This document shows positions 1 to 4,837 of a stretch of 6,142 bases of DNA, in pieces. Below the pieces are notes generated by a model. That model made no database searches. It worked only from the letters and a program-made list of their open reading frames with translations, and was not told the DNA's origin. The position numbers and the translations under genes are program-made. The DNA is from Actinomycetes bacterium (GTDB lineage: Bacteria; Actinomycetota; Acidimicrobiia; Acidimicrobiales; RAAP-2): assembly GCA_021791615.1 (NCBI GenBank), contig JAJYWG010000218.1:1-6142 (forward strand). Reading direction: 5' to 3'. Every line of letters starts with the position of its first letter. Position 1 is the stretch's first letter.

Positions 1-2
1 AG

Positions 3-125
3 ATGTCGAGCTTCCCGGTGAAGCGACAGCACCATCGCAACTGGCCCCAGCCGACGAAGACCGCGAACGAAGCCGTGGTCGTCGTCGGGGTTCCCGAAAA
101 GGAGGCCATCACCTCGACGACCTAA
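3..125 (+). CDS. C-terminal end of an unrecognised protein (5' end probably outside the window)
   Basis: The frame is open from the window edge and closes with TAA at 123-125, giving at least 40 residues. The first in-frame ATG is at 3-5, but with no upstream sequence it cannot be called the start. About nine in ten third codon positions are G or C, far better than the other two frames here, which supports real coding. The visible tail is basic then hydrophobic (KRQHHRNW, then AVVVVGVPEKEAITSTT). I recognise no domain and assign no function. It ends 16 nt before the point where similarity to the cassette B blaI begins, so its 3' end lies at a rearrangement junction. It could instead be a chance open frame. 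Confidence 0.35.
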   Translation: MSSFPVKRQHHRNWPQPTKTANEAVVVVGVPEKEAITSTT

Positions 126-140
126 AGGAAACGGTATTGC

Positions 141-419
141 GCTTACACCACGGTTCTCAACGTCTTGTTGAACCTGGAGAAGAAGGGCCTCGTCGACCAT
201 GAGGTCGAGGGACGCGCCTACCGCTTCGCCCCAAAGCTGACCGAGGCCGAGTTCGCCGATCGTCGTGCGCGCACACGCAGTCGCGAGCTCCTCAAGTTCT
301 TCGGCGACGCCGCCGTATCGGCCTTCGTCGCCGAGGTGCGCGCGGACCCAGAGCTCACCGCCCAGCTCCGCAAGCTGATCCATGAGGGGGACGACGATGA
401 GGGGGAGACCGGGTCGTAG
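141..419 (+). pseudogene. BlaI/MecI-family repressor lacking the N-terminal half of its winged helix
   Basis: Family members are dimeric repressors of about 125-140 residues: an N-terminal winged helix binds DNA and a C-terminal part dimerises and is cleaved by a partner protease. From 141 the frame reads AYTTVLNVLLNLEKKGLVDH, the recognition-helix and wing signature, and stays collinear with residues 47-137 of the intact paralogue at 4424-4837 apart from a one-residue indel (ADPEL against SAEL). The first 46 residues of the paralogue have no counterpart: the frame meets TAA at 123-125 after five unrelated codons. The only usable start is a TTG at 165 inside the recognition helix, giving 84 residues without a complete DNA-binding domain. 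It is therefore probably a pseudogene. A leftover dimerisation fragment acting on the paralogue is possible but speculative. Its last 23 nt overlap the protease gene, as in cassette B. Confidence 0.72.
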
Positions 420-1278
420 CTTCGCCCTGCTCGTGGGGATCGGTGCCGGGCTCGAGCTCGGCGGTGCGGGCGTGGCCTTCTTCGGCCTCGAGACCATGGC
501 CCGGTGCTATTGGGCGTGGTTCCCGGGCGTTACCCGGCCACGGTTCCCCTTGGCGTGCACGAGACCGATCGCCGGCGTTGGGTTCCATCCCTTCGTCCGC
601 GTCGCGATCCCCCTCGGCTTGCTGTGCGCGACGGTGATCCTCGCCGGGGTGCGGGGAGCAGCGCTGGCACACTCGATGCGGAAGGCGGACCTCATCCTCG
701 GGCCCAGTGCGCCCGAGGTTCCCGACGAGCTTGCCGGCGCGGCGATGCGGGCCCGAGCAGAACGTGTCGAACTCCGCGACGACGACGAGCCGTACGCGCT
801 CTGCATCGGCATGCTCCGCCCTTGCATCGCGGTGTCCACCGGGTTGCTCGGGCACCTTGGCCGCGAGGAGCTGGCCGCGGTGCTGGCCCACGAGGAGCTG
901 CATCGCCGGCGGCGCGCGCCGCTTCGCCAGCTGGTCGCGAGGGTGACCGCACGTGCCTTGTTCTTCGTGCCCCTCCTCGACGATCTCCTGGAGGTCCACC
1001 TGGTCGAAGAGGAGATCCTGGCGGACCGGACGTCCTCTGCGATCGTCGGCCGCCGTCCGCTGGCGCTGGCACTCACCAAGCTGGCGAGCGCTCCCATCTT
1101 GCTGGCCGGCGCCTCGGGGTTCGGCCGGGTGCTGGCGCTGCCGTACCGGGTGAGGGCCTTGCAGGACGGGTCCATGCCGCTGCCGCAGGTCGGGCTTTCA
1201 AGGATGGACGTGAGCGGGATCTCGCTGGGTGTGCTCGTCGTGCTCGTGGTCTGGATGCCGCTCTCCGGGCTCCACTGA
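397..1278 (+). CDS. M56-type (BlaR1/MecR1-like) integral membrane zinc metallopeptidase, cassette A
   Basis: This 293-residue protein is predicted to be a membrane protease that relieves repression by cleaving a BlaI-type partner in the cytoplasm. Zinc motif HEELH is at residues 165-169, with E206 of EEILAD (204-210) as the likely third ligand and D210 completing the ExxxD pattern of M48/M56 enzymes. Hydrophobic segments lie at about 9-31, 66-90, 181-198 and 273-289. BlaR1 and MecR1 are near 585 residues with a C-terminal penicillin-binding sensor; this protein ends after its last membrane segment, so any ligand sensing must use another part or partner. ATG 397 was preferred over in-frame ATG 382 because GGGGG lies 6 nt upstream and the same arrangement precedes the paralogue, giving equal lengths. 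It overlaps the broken repressor gene by 23 nt. Family is confident, target is inferred. Confidence 0.85.
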   Translation: MRGRPGRSFALLVGIGAGLELGGAGVAFFGLETMARCYWAWFPGVTRPRFPLACTRPIAGVGFHPFVRVAIPLGLLCATVILAGVRGAALAHSMRKADLILGPSAPEVPDELAGAAMRARAERVELRDDDEPYALCIGMLRPCIAVSTGLLGHLGREELAAVLAHEELHRRRRAPLRQLVARVTARALFFVPLLDDLLEVHLVEEEILADRTSSAIVGRRPLALALTKLASAPILLAGASGFGRVLALPYRVRALQDGSMPLPQVGLSRMDVSGISLGVLVVLVVWMPLSGLH

Positions 1279-1283
1279 CGGCC

Positions 1284-1302
1284 TCCCCGCGGGCGTCGGG
1301 GA
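1284..1302 (+). terminator. Small hairpin after the protease gene, possible weak terminator or attenuator
   Basis: TCCCCG at 1284-1289 pairs with CGGGGA at 1297-1302 across a 7-nt loop, starting 6 nt after the protease stop. No T-run follows, and cassette B has no equivalent stem at this place, so this is a weak call. If it functions, it would separate repressor-protease transcripts from the independently promoted secreted-protein gene. Confidence 0.2.
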
Positions 1303-1327
1303 ACAAGATTCGTTCCGCCCTAAGCTC

Positions 1328-1357
1328 TTGACTTCTACCACCTGTAGGAGCTACTCT
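1328..1357 (+). promoter_or_regulatory. Predicted housekeeping-type promoter of the cassette A secreted-protein gene
   Basis: TTGACT (1328-1333) and TACTCT (1352-1357) are separated by 18 bp and resemble -35 and -10 elements of a primary sigma factor. The start of transcription would fall near 1364, giving a leader of about 22 nt that still carries the GAAGGGGG ribosome-binding site (1371-1378) for ATG 1386. The same TTGACT is present at the same place in cassette B with a 17-bp spacer. No transcript data are available to me. Confidence 0.5.
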
Positions 1358-1361
1358 CCTA
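1335..1361 (+). promoter_or_regulatory. Predicted BlaI-type operator, cassette A (two overlapping dyads)
   Basis: CTAC (1335-1338) and GTAG (1344-1347) form a dyad with a 5-nt centre. TAGGAG (1345-1350) and CTCCTA (1356-1361) form a second, perfect 6-bp-arm dyad, also with a 5-nt centre, sharing the TAG. Together they fill the promoter spacer and cover the -10, the expected place for a repressor. BlaI/MecI proteins are known to bind short dyads often containing TACA/TGTA; the match here is only partial. The arms are kept in cassette B while the centres differ. Assignment to the BlaI-like protein is inferred from this conservation and from the neighbouring genes. Confidence 0.5.
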
Positions 1362-1385
1362 TGAGAAATAGAAGGGGGCCGAGGG

Positions 1386-1820
1386 ATGGGCCGTTCACCG
1401 AGGGGGCCGAGGTGCCGAAGGTACCTCGTTGGTAGCGCACTGGCGTCAAGCGTTGCCGCCCTCGTGCTCGTCGCTTCGAGCCTCGTGTTGGCGCTCGCCC
1501 TTGCACCTGCTGCGAGCGCGGCGCCGTCGGCCTCTCCGCAGACCGCAAGCGGCTGCAACCAGAGCGTCTGCATCTACGTCGAGGGCTCGGGGACCCAGGT
1601 CACATACTGGTCGACGACAGCGGCGCTCCCGGCGTCCATGTGCACCGTCGCCAAGTACTGGGCCAGCGGAGCGCTGGTCTACGAGGGGAACACCAAGTGC
1701 GGCTCCTCGGGCGCGGAGGTGTCCTCGTACTGGTCGGACCCCGGCTACTTCGCCGTTGGTACGCAGCTCTGTAACACCTGGACGGGGATCCCAGGGAAGC
1801 CGTGCGAGACGATCGAGTGA
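1386..1820 (+). CDS. Small Sec-exported six-cysteine protein, cassette A, function unknown
   Basis: The 144-residue product has a basic N-terminus (several Arg in residues 3-12), a hydrophobic core at about 14-40 and a signal-peptidase-like ASA/A site near residue 45, leaving a mature protein of about 99 residues. It carries six cysteines (C57, C62, C86, C105, C129, C140), consistent with three extracytoplasmic disulphides, and many Tyr, Trp, Ser and Thr, with the recognisable stretch GCNQSVCIYVEGSGTQVTYW. There is no lipobox, membrane anchor or known catalytic motif. I have no family name for it; a lectin-like, inhibitor, toxin or signal role are all open. ATG 1386 has GAAGGGGG 7 nt upstream. 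Another ATG at 1361 with AGGAG upstream reads out of frame to a stop at 1433-1435. The gene follows the protease by 107 nt and has its own predicted promoter and operator. Confidence 0.8.
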   Translation: MGRSPRGPRCRRYLVGSALASSVAALVLVASSLVLALALAPAASAAPSASPQTASGCNQSVCIYVEGSGTQVTYWSTTAALPASMCTVAKYWASGALVYEGNTKCGSSGAEVSSYWSDPGYFAVGTQLCNTWTGIPGKPCETIE

Positions 1821-1927
1821 GACACGAGGTCGAGGTCGCCTCTGGTGAGACGCTCCGCTCAGAACTCCACTACCGCACCGACCAAGCACTCATGTGTTCA
1901 CAAACAAAGAGAGGGAGCGAGGGAGCG

Positions 1928-2488
1928 ATGTTGATAAAGAGAATCATCCGGTTCGCCATAGGAGCGACCATCGTCAGCCTTGTGTCAACTGTAGGCGCAA
2001 CTTCTACGGCAGGAGCGTCTAGTGGAGGCACAGTAGTAACCAGCCGAACCGTGTACTCCTTTTCAGGGGATGTCGTCTCCGCAACAGCGATGTTACATGG
2101 CGTTGGAGTTCCTTCTAGTACCGGGCCTGACTCCACCGCCGGGCCTGACTCCACAATCGGCACGGAGTGGTGCGTCAAACAGGGCAACACAACGGCCACA
2201 GGCTTCATTTGGGCCTCAGTCTGCGTCTACCAGCGGAACGATTACACAGTCAAGATTTCGGCCGCCGTCACAACCCCGAAGTCGTTTCCAGGGCACCAGG
2301 AGTTGAGGTACAAAGCCAATACTACATTCGTGCACAACACGCCGACGACAACTTACCATAATACACACACATACGGTTACTATGTCACAGTGCCTGGAAC
2401 ACACATTTACTGTGACATCCTTTGGAAGGGTAGTTCCGCACCATATCGGAACCTGGGGACAATTTGCACCAACGGCACGGCGCTCTAG
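1928..2488 (+). CDS. Thr-rich secreted protein with four cysteines, function unknown
   Basis: ATG 1928 follows purine-rich GAGGGAG repeats (1911-1925) and opens a clear signal peptide: KR at residues 4-5, a hydrophobic core of about 6-24 and an AxA-type site near AGA (28-30). The in-frame ATG at 1892 would add an unlikely hydrophilic extension. The mature part of about 155 residues has four cysteines (C82, C99, C162, C180) and a Thr/Tyr/His-rich stretch at about 131-156. Residues 65-76 contain the tandem TGPDST/AGPDST. The phrase ASVCVYQRNDYTV faintly resembles SVCIYVEGSGTQV of the six-cysteine protein, but spacing elsewhere does not match and I do not call them homologous. Codons such as ATA, ACA, ACT and AAT are more frequent than in its neighbours, suggesting separate acquisition. 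It lies 107 nt after the cassette A secreted gene and ends before a strong hairpin. No domain is recognised. Confidence 0.75.
   Translation: MLIKRIIRFAIGATIVSLVSTVGATSTAGASSGGTVVTSRTVYSFSGDVVSATAMLHGVGVPSSTGPDSTAGPDSTIGTEWCVKQGNTTATGFIWASVCVYQRNDYTVKISAAVTTPKSFPGHQELRYKANTTFVHNTPTTTYHNTHTYGYYVTVPGTHIYCDILWKGSSAPYRNLGTICTNGTAL
2121..2154 (+). repeat. Short in-frame tandem repeat in the Thr-rich secreted protein gene
   Basis: CCGGGCCTGACTCCAC occurs at 2121-2136 and again exactly at 2139-2154. The period is 18 bp, so the frame is kept and the protein gains a repeated six-residue unit (TGPDST, AGPDST). It looks like a recent slippage duplication in a Ser/Thr/Gly/Pro linker just after the signal region. 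Confidence 0.8.
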
Positions 2489-2556
2489 GGCAGGCAGTGA
2501 TCTAAACAGTCAGTCGTCGCATGCGTCCTCCCTGTCGGGCGCCGACGGCAAGCGGC

Positions 2557-2599
2557 AGGCAACACGAATGGAGGGTGACCCCCTCCACTCGTGTTGCCT
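2557..2599 (+). terminator. Strong long hairpin, probable terminator after the secreted-protein gene
   Basis: AGGCAACACGAATGGAGGG (2557-2575) pairs with 2581-2599 in a 19-bp stem with one A/C mismatch (2568 against 2588) and a 5-nt loop TGACC. It starts 69 nt after the stop at 2488. Only a short T-poor stretch follows (TCAATTGCCTTTGG), so it is not a textbook intrinsic terminator, although actinobacterial terminators often lack a T-run. The near symmetry would work in either direction. An mRNA-stabilising stem or a mobile-element scar are alternatives. Confidence 0.6.
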
Positions 2600-2812
2600 T
2601 CAATTGCCTTTGGAACTGTGCTTGCGGATGTGGCAGCCACTGGGCCCTTCCCCCGAGACGATCGGTTGTTCGCACCTGGCGGGGGGGTTGGCGCCGCGGA
2701 AGAGTCGTGCCAGATGCCAGCGGCGTGAGCTGACCGAGCAGTGAGGGATGGCATTGCTCCGGCCTACGGAGACGGGGACCCAGGAACTCCGCTCCGCAAC
2801 GACGGATTCGAT

Positions 2813-2838
2813 GGAACCGATCGCCCGGTCACGGGGTC
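2813..2838 (+). promoter_or_regulatory. Possible ECF-type promoter upstream of the sigma factor gene
   Basis: GGAACC at 2813-2818 followed by GGTC at 2835-2838 gives a 16-bp spacer. GGAAC is the common -35 core recognised by ECF sigma factors, and a GTC core at the -10 is frequent. It would start transcription near 2846, about 36 nt before GTG 2882, and would fit autoregulation. One loose match in GC-rich DNA can arise by chance. Confidence 0.25.
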
Positions 2839-2881
2839 GATTAAAGGTGTGAGGGCAGCAAGGCCGAGGGGATTGCACAGT

Positions 2882-3421
2882 GTGACGGGAGCTGCAAGAT
2901 CAGTCGAGGAGTTTCGCCGCTTTTACAAGAGCACAGCGCCAAGGTTCATGAAAGCGGCTTACGTGCTCCTCGGCGATCGCTCTTCGGCGGAAGACGCGAT
3001 GCAGGTCGCCTTGCTGAGAACCTATCGCCACTGGGCACGCACGATTGATCCCGGCGGGTACACGTGGCGGGTGCTGGTGAACGTCTGTCGCAATGAGTGC
3101 CGCCGCCGGAGCCGGATGCCTGAGACGGAGCCGCTGGGTGAGAGCGAGCCCCCGAGCCGAGAAATCCTCGACGCTGCCGTCGCAGCGCGCCGTGACCTCC
3201 TATCAGCACTGCATCAGCTGCCCTACAAGCAGCGTGAAGCCGTGGTGCTTCGCTACTACCTCGACTTGTCAGTGTCCGAGACCGCTCAAGTCCTCTGTGT
3301 ACCCGAGGGAACGGTCAAGTCGATGTCCGCTCGTGCGCTGTCTCATCTTAAGCGGGTTCTGTCCAGCAGCGACAGACGAGAGTTACCTACTGCCGACTTG
3401 GAGGTTCACGATGTCGAGTGA
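2882..3421 (+). CDS. ECF RNA polymerase sigma factor, SigE-type (sigma-70 family)
   Basis: The 179-residue protein has the two-domain build of ECF sigma factors. Region 2 spans about 8-78 and includes AEDAMQVALLRTYRHW (36-51), which in the family binds core polymerase and melts the -10, followed by a basic stretch (CRNECRRRSR). Region 4 spans about 103-161, with LPYKQREAVVLRYYLDLS (113-130) and a helix-turn-helix through PEGTVKSMSARALSHLKRVL (141-160) that would contact the -35. The order and length match the actinobacterial SigE-like group. GTG 2882 was chosen because GAGGGG lies 10 nt upstream and the protein then begins right before region 2; GTG 2849 and GTG 2741 are in-frame alternatives. 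Its stop overlaps the next gene by 11 nt, so it is probably translationally coupled to its anti-sigma partner. Target genes are unknown; secreted or envelope genes nearby are candidates. Confidence 0.9.
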   Translation: MTGAARSVEEFRRFYKSTAPRFMKAAYVLLGDRSSAEDAMQVALLRTYRHWARTIDPGGYTWRVLVNVCRNECRRRSRMPETEPLGESEPPSREILDAAVAARRDLLSALHQLPYKQREAVVLRYYLDLSVSETAQVLCVPEGTVKSMSARALSHLKRVLSSSDRRELPTADLEVHDVE

Positions 3422-4148
3422 CGACACGTTCGAGGACCAGCTTCGCCTCGAATTTTCGATGTTGGACATCCCAGCACCCAGTGCCGGGGCCTTCGAAAAA
3501 GCCGTCCGCAGGTTCCGCTGGTGGCGTCTCCGCCGGCGTCTACTCGTTGTGACTCCAGGCGTCGCTGTCGCGGCCAGTCTCGGTGTGGCACTGGGTCTCA
3601 GTGGTGTGAGTGGGCCGGGTCCCGGACGGTCCTCGAGTTCGAACTCCTACCATCTCAGCATTCACGACGGTATTCGGCTGGCGAACTACACCTTTCCTCT
3701 TCCATCTGGCTTCCACGTGACGGCTTCGGTGACTCAGGCGTGCCAAGCCGTGGTGCGGTTCGCAGAGAGGTTCAACCCCACTGCAGGGATTTCAGCCGAG
3801 ACAATGCTGAAAGGCACAGGTACATGGTCATACACCACAGTGAAGATCGCTTCGGCCGCGAGCGCAAACGGTGGCTGTGTGCGGATGGCGCTGACGGGTC
3901 TGTTCACACCGACGGTGGTGACAGGGGATCCCTCGTACTTGCTCACAGAGTCTTCGAGCTCGCGTCGAGTCGATGTCGCCGGTCATATCGGCTGGCTGAC
4001 AACACGTCAGACGAATGACGGCCAGCCGGTCCTCCAGTTGACCGTGGAGCTGCCGCAGGCGGACGGTCGAATGCGCGACTTAGGGGTGGGTTCGTGGGGT
4101 CTCAACGCGAACGAACTCCTAGCCATCGTGTCCCAGGGCCTGTTGTAA
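3411..4148 (+). CDS. Single-pass membrane protein, probable anti-sigma factor for the adjacent ECF sigma
   Basis: This 245-residue protein starts at ATG 3411, 6 nt after GGAGG and inside the sigma gene. A short N-terminal segment (1-43) precedes a very basic stretch (about 34-43, RFRWWRLRRR), one membrane helix at about 44-66, a Gly/Ser/Pro linker (67-79) and an outside domain of about 165 residues with two cysteines (C111, C156). The positive-inside rule puts the N-terminus in the cytoplasm, where it could hold the sigma factor. I see no HxxxCxxC zinc anti-sigma motif, so the assignment rests on topology and on the 11-nt overlap, the usual arrangement for cognate pairs. The outside domain would be the sensor and is not recognised. 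It may instead be a sigma-coupled envelope protein without anti-sigma activity. Confidence 0.7.
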   Translation: MSSDDTFEDQLRLEFSMLDIPAPSAGAFEKAVRRFRWWRLRRRLLVVTPGVAVAASLGVALGLSGVSGPGPGRSSSSNSYHLSIHDGIRLANYTFPLPSGFHVTASVTQACQAVVRFAERFNPTAGISAETMLKGTGTWSYTTVKIASAASANGGCVRMALTGLFTPTVVTGDPSYLLTESSSSRRVDVAGHIGWLTTRQTNDGQPVLQLTVELPQADGRMRDLGVGSWGLNANELLAIVSQGLL

Positions 4149-4398
4149 GGGCTCACATTCTGATGTCAAACCCAATCTCGAGAGCCAACCCCCCGGCATC
4201 GACCCCAAGTTCGTCGACCGGGCGGCGAACGCCGCGGGCCTTGGCTCGCAGGTCGACGTACGCGCCGACCCGTCCGGGTGGTGCGGCGGGTGGGGGCACG
4301 GTCACAACAGCACTTCCAGCGCCTGGCGCAGCGCCGGCTCGGTACGGTTTCCTTCAGCGCCCAACCGGTTACTCCTTCAGCGCCCAACCGGTTACTGA
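4123..4398 (+). pseudogene. Decayed-looking coding remnant in the spacer before cassette B
   Basis: One forward frame is open from after the TAG at 4120-4122 to TGA at 4396-4398 but contains no ATG, GTG or TTG, so it cannot be an intact gene. Between 4195 and 4341 its third positions are G or C in 45 of 49 codons by hand count, and the translation looks protein-like (IDPKFVDRAANAAGLGSQVD, then SGWCGGWGHGHNS). The frame is cut by the 23-bp tandem duplication; removing one copy lets it continue into the blaI start region. I do not recognise the protein. The same periodicity also favours one reverse frame, so the strand is uncertain and this could be chance. Confidence 0.25.
4350..4395 (+). repeat. 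Perfect 23-bp tandem duplication upstream of the cassette B repressor gene
   Basis: Positions 4350-4372 and 4373-4395 are identical. Each unit contains the palindrome AACCGGTT (4363-4370 and 4386-4393). The second unit and its flank also form an inverted repeat, CCTTCAG (4374-4380) with CTGAAGG (4395-4401). It ends 29 nt before GTG 4424, so it sits in the leader or promoter of the repressor gene and could be a repeated operator. A simple slippage duplication explains it equally well. Confidence 0.75.
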
Positions 4399-4423
4399 AG
4401 GTCTCGTCAGGCCAGCTCGAGCT

Positions 4424-4837
4424 GTGGCGCGCCCGCACTCGACGCAGGTCCTGGGACTGGGGCCGCTCGAGGCCAAGCTGATGCAGATCCTGTGGCGGCA
4501 CGGCCCCTCACTCGCTGCCGAGGTCGAGCGAGTCGTGAACCGCCGGCGCAAGGAACCGCTCGCCTACACCACCGTCCTCAATGTCTTGTTGAACCTGGAG
4601 AAGAAGGACCTCGTCGATCACCAAGTCGAAGGGCGCGCCTACCGGTTTGCTCCCAAGGTGACCGAGGCCCAGTTCGCAGAGCGTCGCGCGCGCAAGCGCA
4701 GCCGCGAGCTCCTCGAGTTCTTCGGAGATGCCGCCGTCTCGGCGTTCGTCTCAGAGGTCCGCTCGGCCGAGCTCACGGCCCAGCTCCGAAAGCTGGTCGA
4801 AGAGGGGGATGAGGATGCGAAGGGGACCGGGTCGTAG
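4424..4837 (+). CDS. BlaI/MecI-family winged-helix transcriptional repressor, cassette B (intact)
   Basis: The 137-residue protein matches the family in length and order. Residues 12-65 form the DNA-binding winged helix: GPLEAKLMQILWRHGP, then SLAAEVERVVNRRR, then the recognition helix AYTTVLNVLLNLEKKDLVDH (47-66), followed by the wing EGRAYRFAPK. The Arg-rich helical remainder (about 85-130) would be the dimerisation part and carries the region normally cut by the partner protease. GTG 4424 gives the expected distance to the first helix, although no strong ribosome-binding site is visible; the frame is open further upstream but that part is low-complexity. It overlaps the protease gene by 23 nt, so the two are probably cotranscribed and coupled. 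It is the only complete repressor here and the best candidate to bind both predicted operators. Ligand and regulon are unknown; beta-lactam resistance is not implied. Confidence 0.88.
   Translation: MARPHSTQVLGLGPLEAKLMQILWRHGPSLAAEVERVVNRRRKEPLAYTTVLNVLLNLEKKDLVDHQVEGRAYRFAPKVTEAQFAERRARKRSRELLEFFGDAAVSAFVSEVRSAELTAQLRKLVEEGDEDAKGTGS

Larger units (their letters stand above)
141..1820 (+). repeat. Cassette A of a duplicated repressor-protease-secreted protein unit
   Basis: This stretch is collinear with 4562-6142 over three genes and the promoter between the second and third. Corresponding points are offset by 4421 nt (repressor), 4418 nt (protease start) and 4401 nt (first conserved mature cysteine), so only small indels separate the copies. 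It is a divergent ancient duplication or two captures from the same family, not a recent identical repeat. The sigma/anti-sigma genes and the Thr-rich secreted gene lie between the copies. Confidence 0.8.
2489..2881. other. Intergenic region of 393 bp before the sigma factor gene
   Basis: Apart from the hairpin at 2557-2599 and a weak ECF-like promoter near 2813, I find no supported gene. Frames crossing this stretch on both strands lack a convincing start with ribosome-binding site, a domain or coding-like third-position bias. A run of seven G at 2681-2687, preceded by GGC, is notable only as a mutable tract. The sigma-factor frame is open back to GTG 2741, but that part is low-complexity and unlike sigma region 2, so it is treated as untranslated. 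Confidence 0.5.

Noticed and set aside
126..140. AAGGAAAC motif near the junction, resembling the reverse strand around 4346-4356, as a shared mobile-element end
   Set aside because: The match is about ten bases with no further extension or flanking duplication, so chance is sufficient.
397..1278. Beta-lactam resistance operon
   Set aside because: Although the proteins are BlaI- and BlaR1-like, there is no penicillin-binding sensor domain and no beta-lactamase or transpeptidase gene in the window.
504..1331. Long forward open frame in another phase across the cassette A protease gene
   Set aside because: Low-complexity Arg/Ala/Pro translation, no domain. The similar frame over cassette B follows simply from the duplicated protease sequence.
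2485..2754. Reverse-strand frame filling the gap before the sigma factor gene
   Set aside because: No ribosome-binding site, no recognisable motif, and it crosses the long hairpin and a G-run.
2741..2881. N-terminal extension of the sigma factor from GTG 2741 or GTG 2849
   Set aside because: The added residues do not belong to sigma region 2. GTG 2882 has the better-spaced GAGGGG and gives the usual length.
4153..4299. Reverse-strand 48-codon frame starting with GTG in the spacer before cassette B
   Set aside because: It looks superficially protein-like, but third-position G/C is only about 73 percent, weaker than a competing frame, and no family is recognised.
4094..4423. Extension of the cassette B repressor upstream to a start near 4094 or 4162
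   Set aside because: The extra part is Pro/Ala/Thr low complexity, includes the 23-bp duplication, and would make the protein far longer than the family norm.
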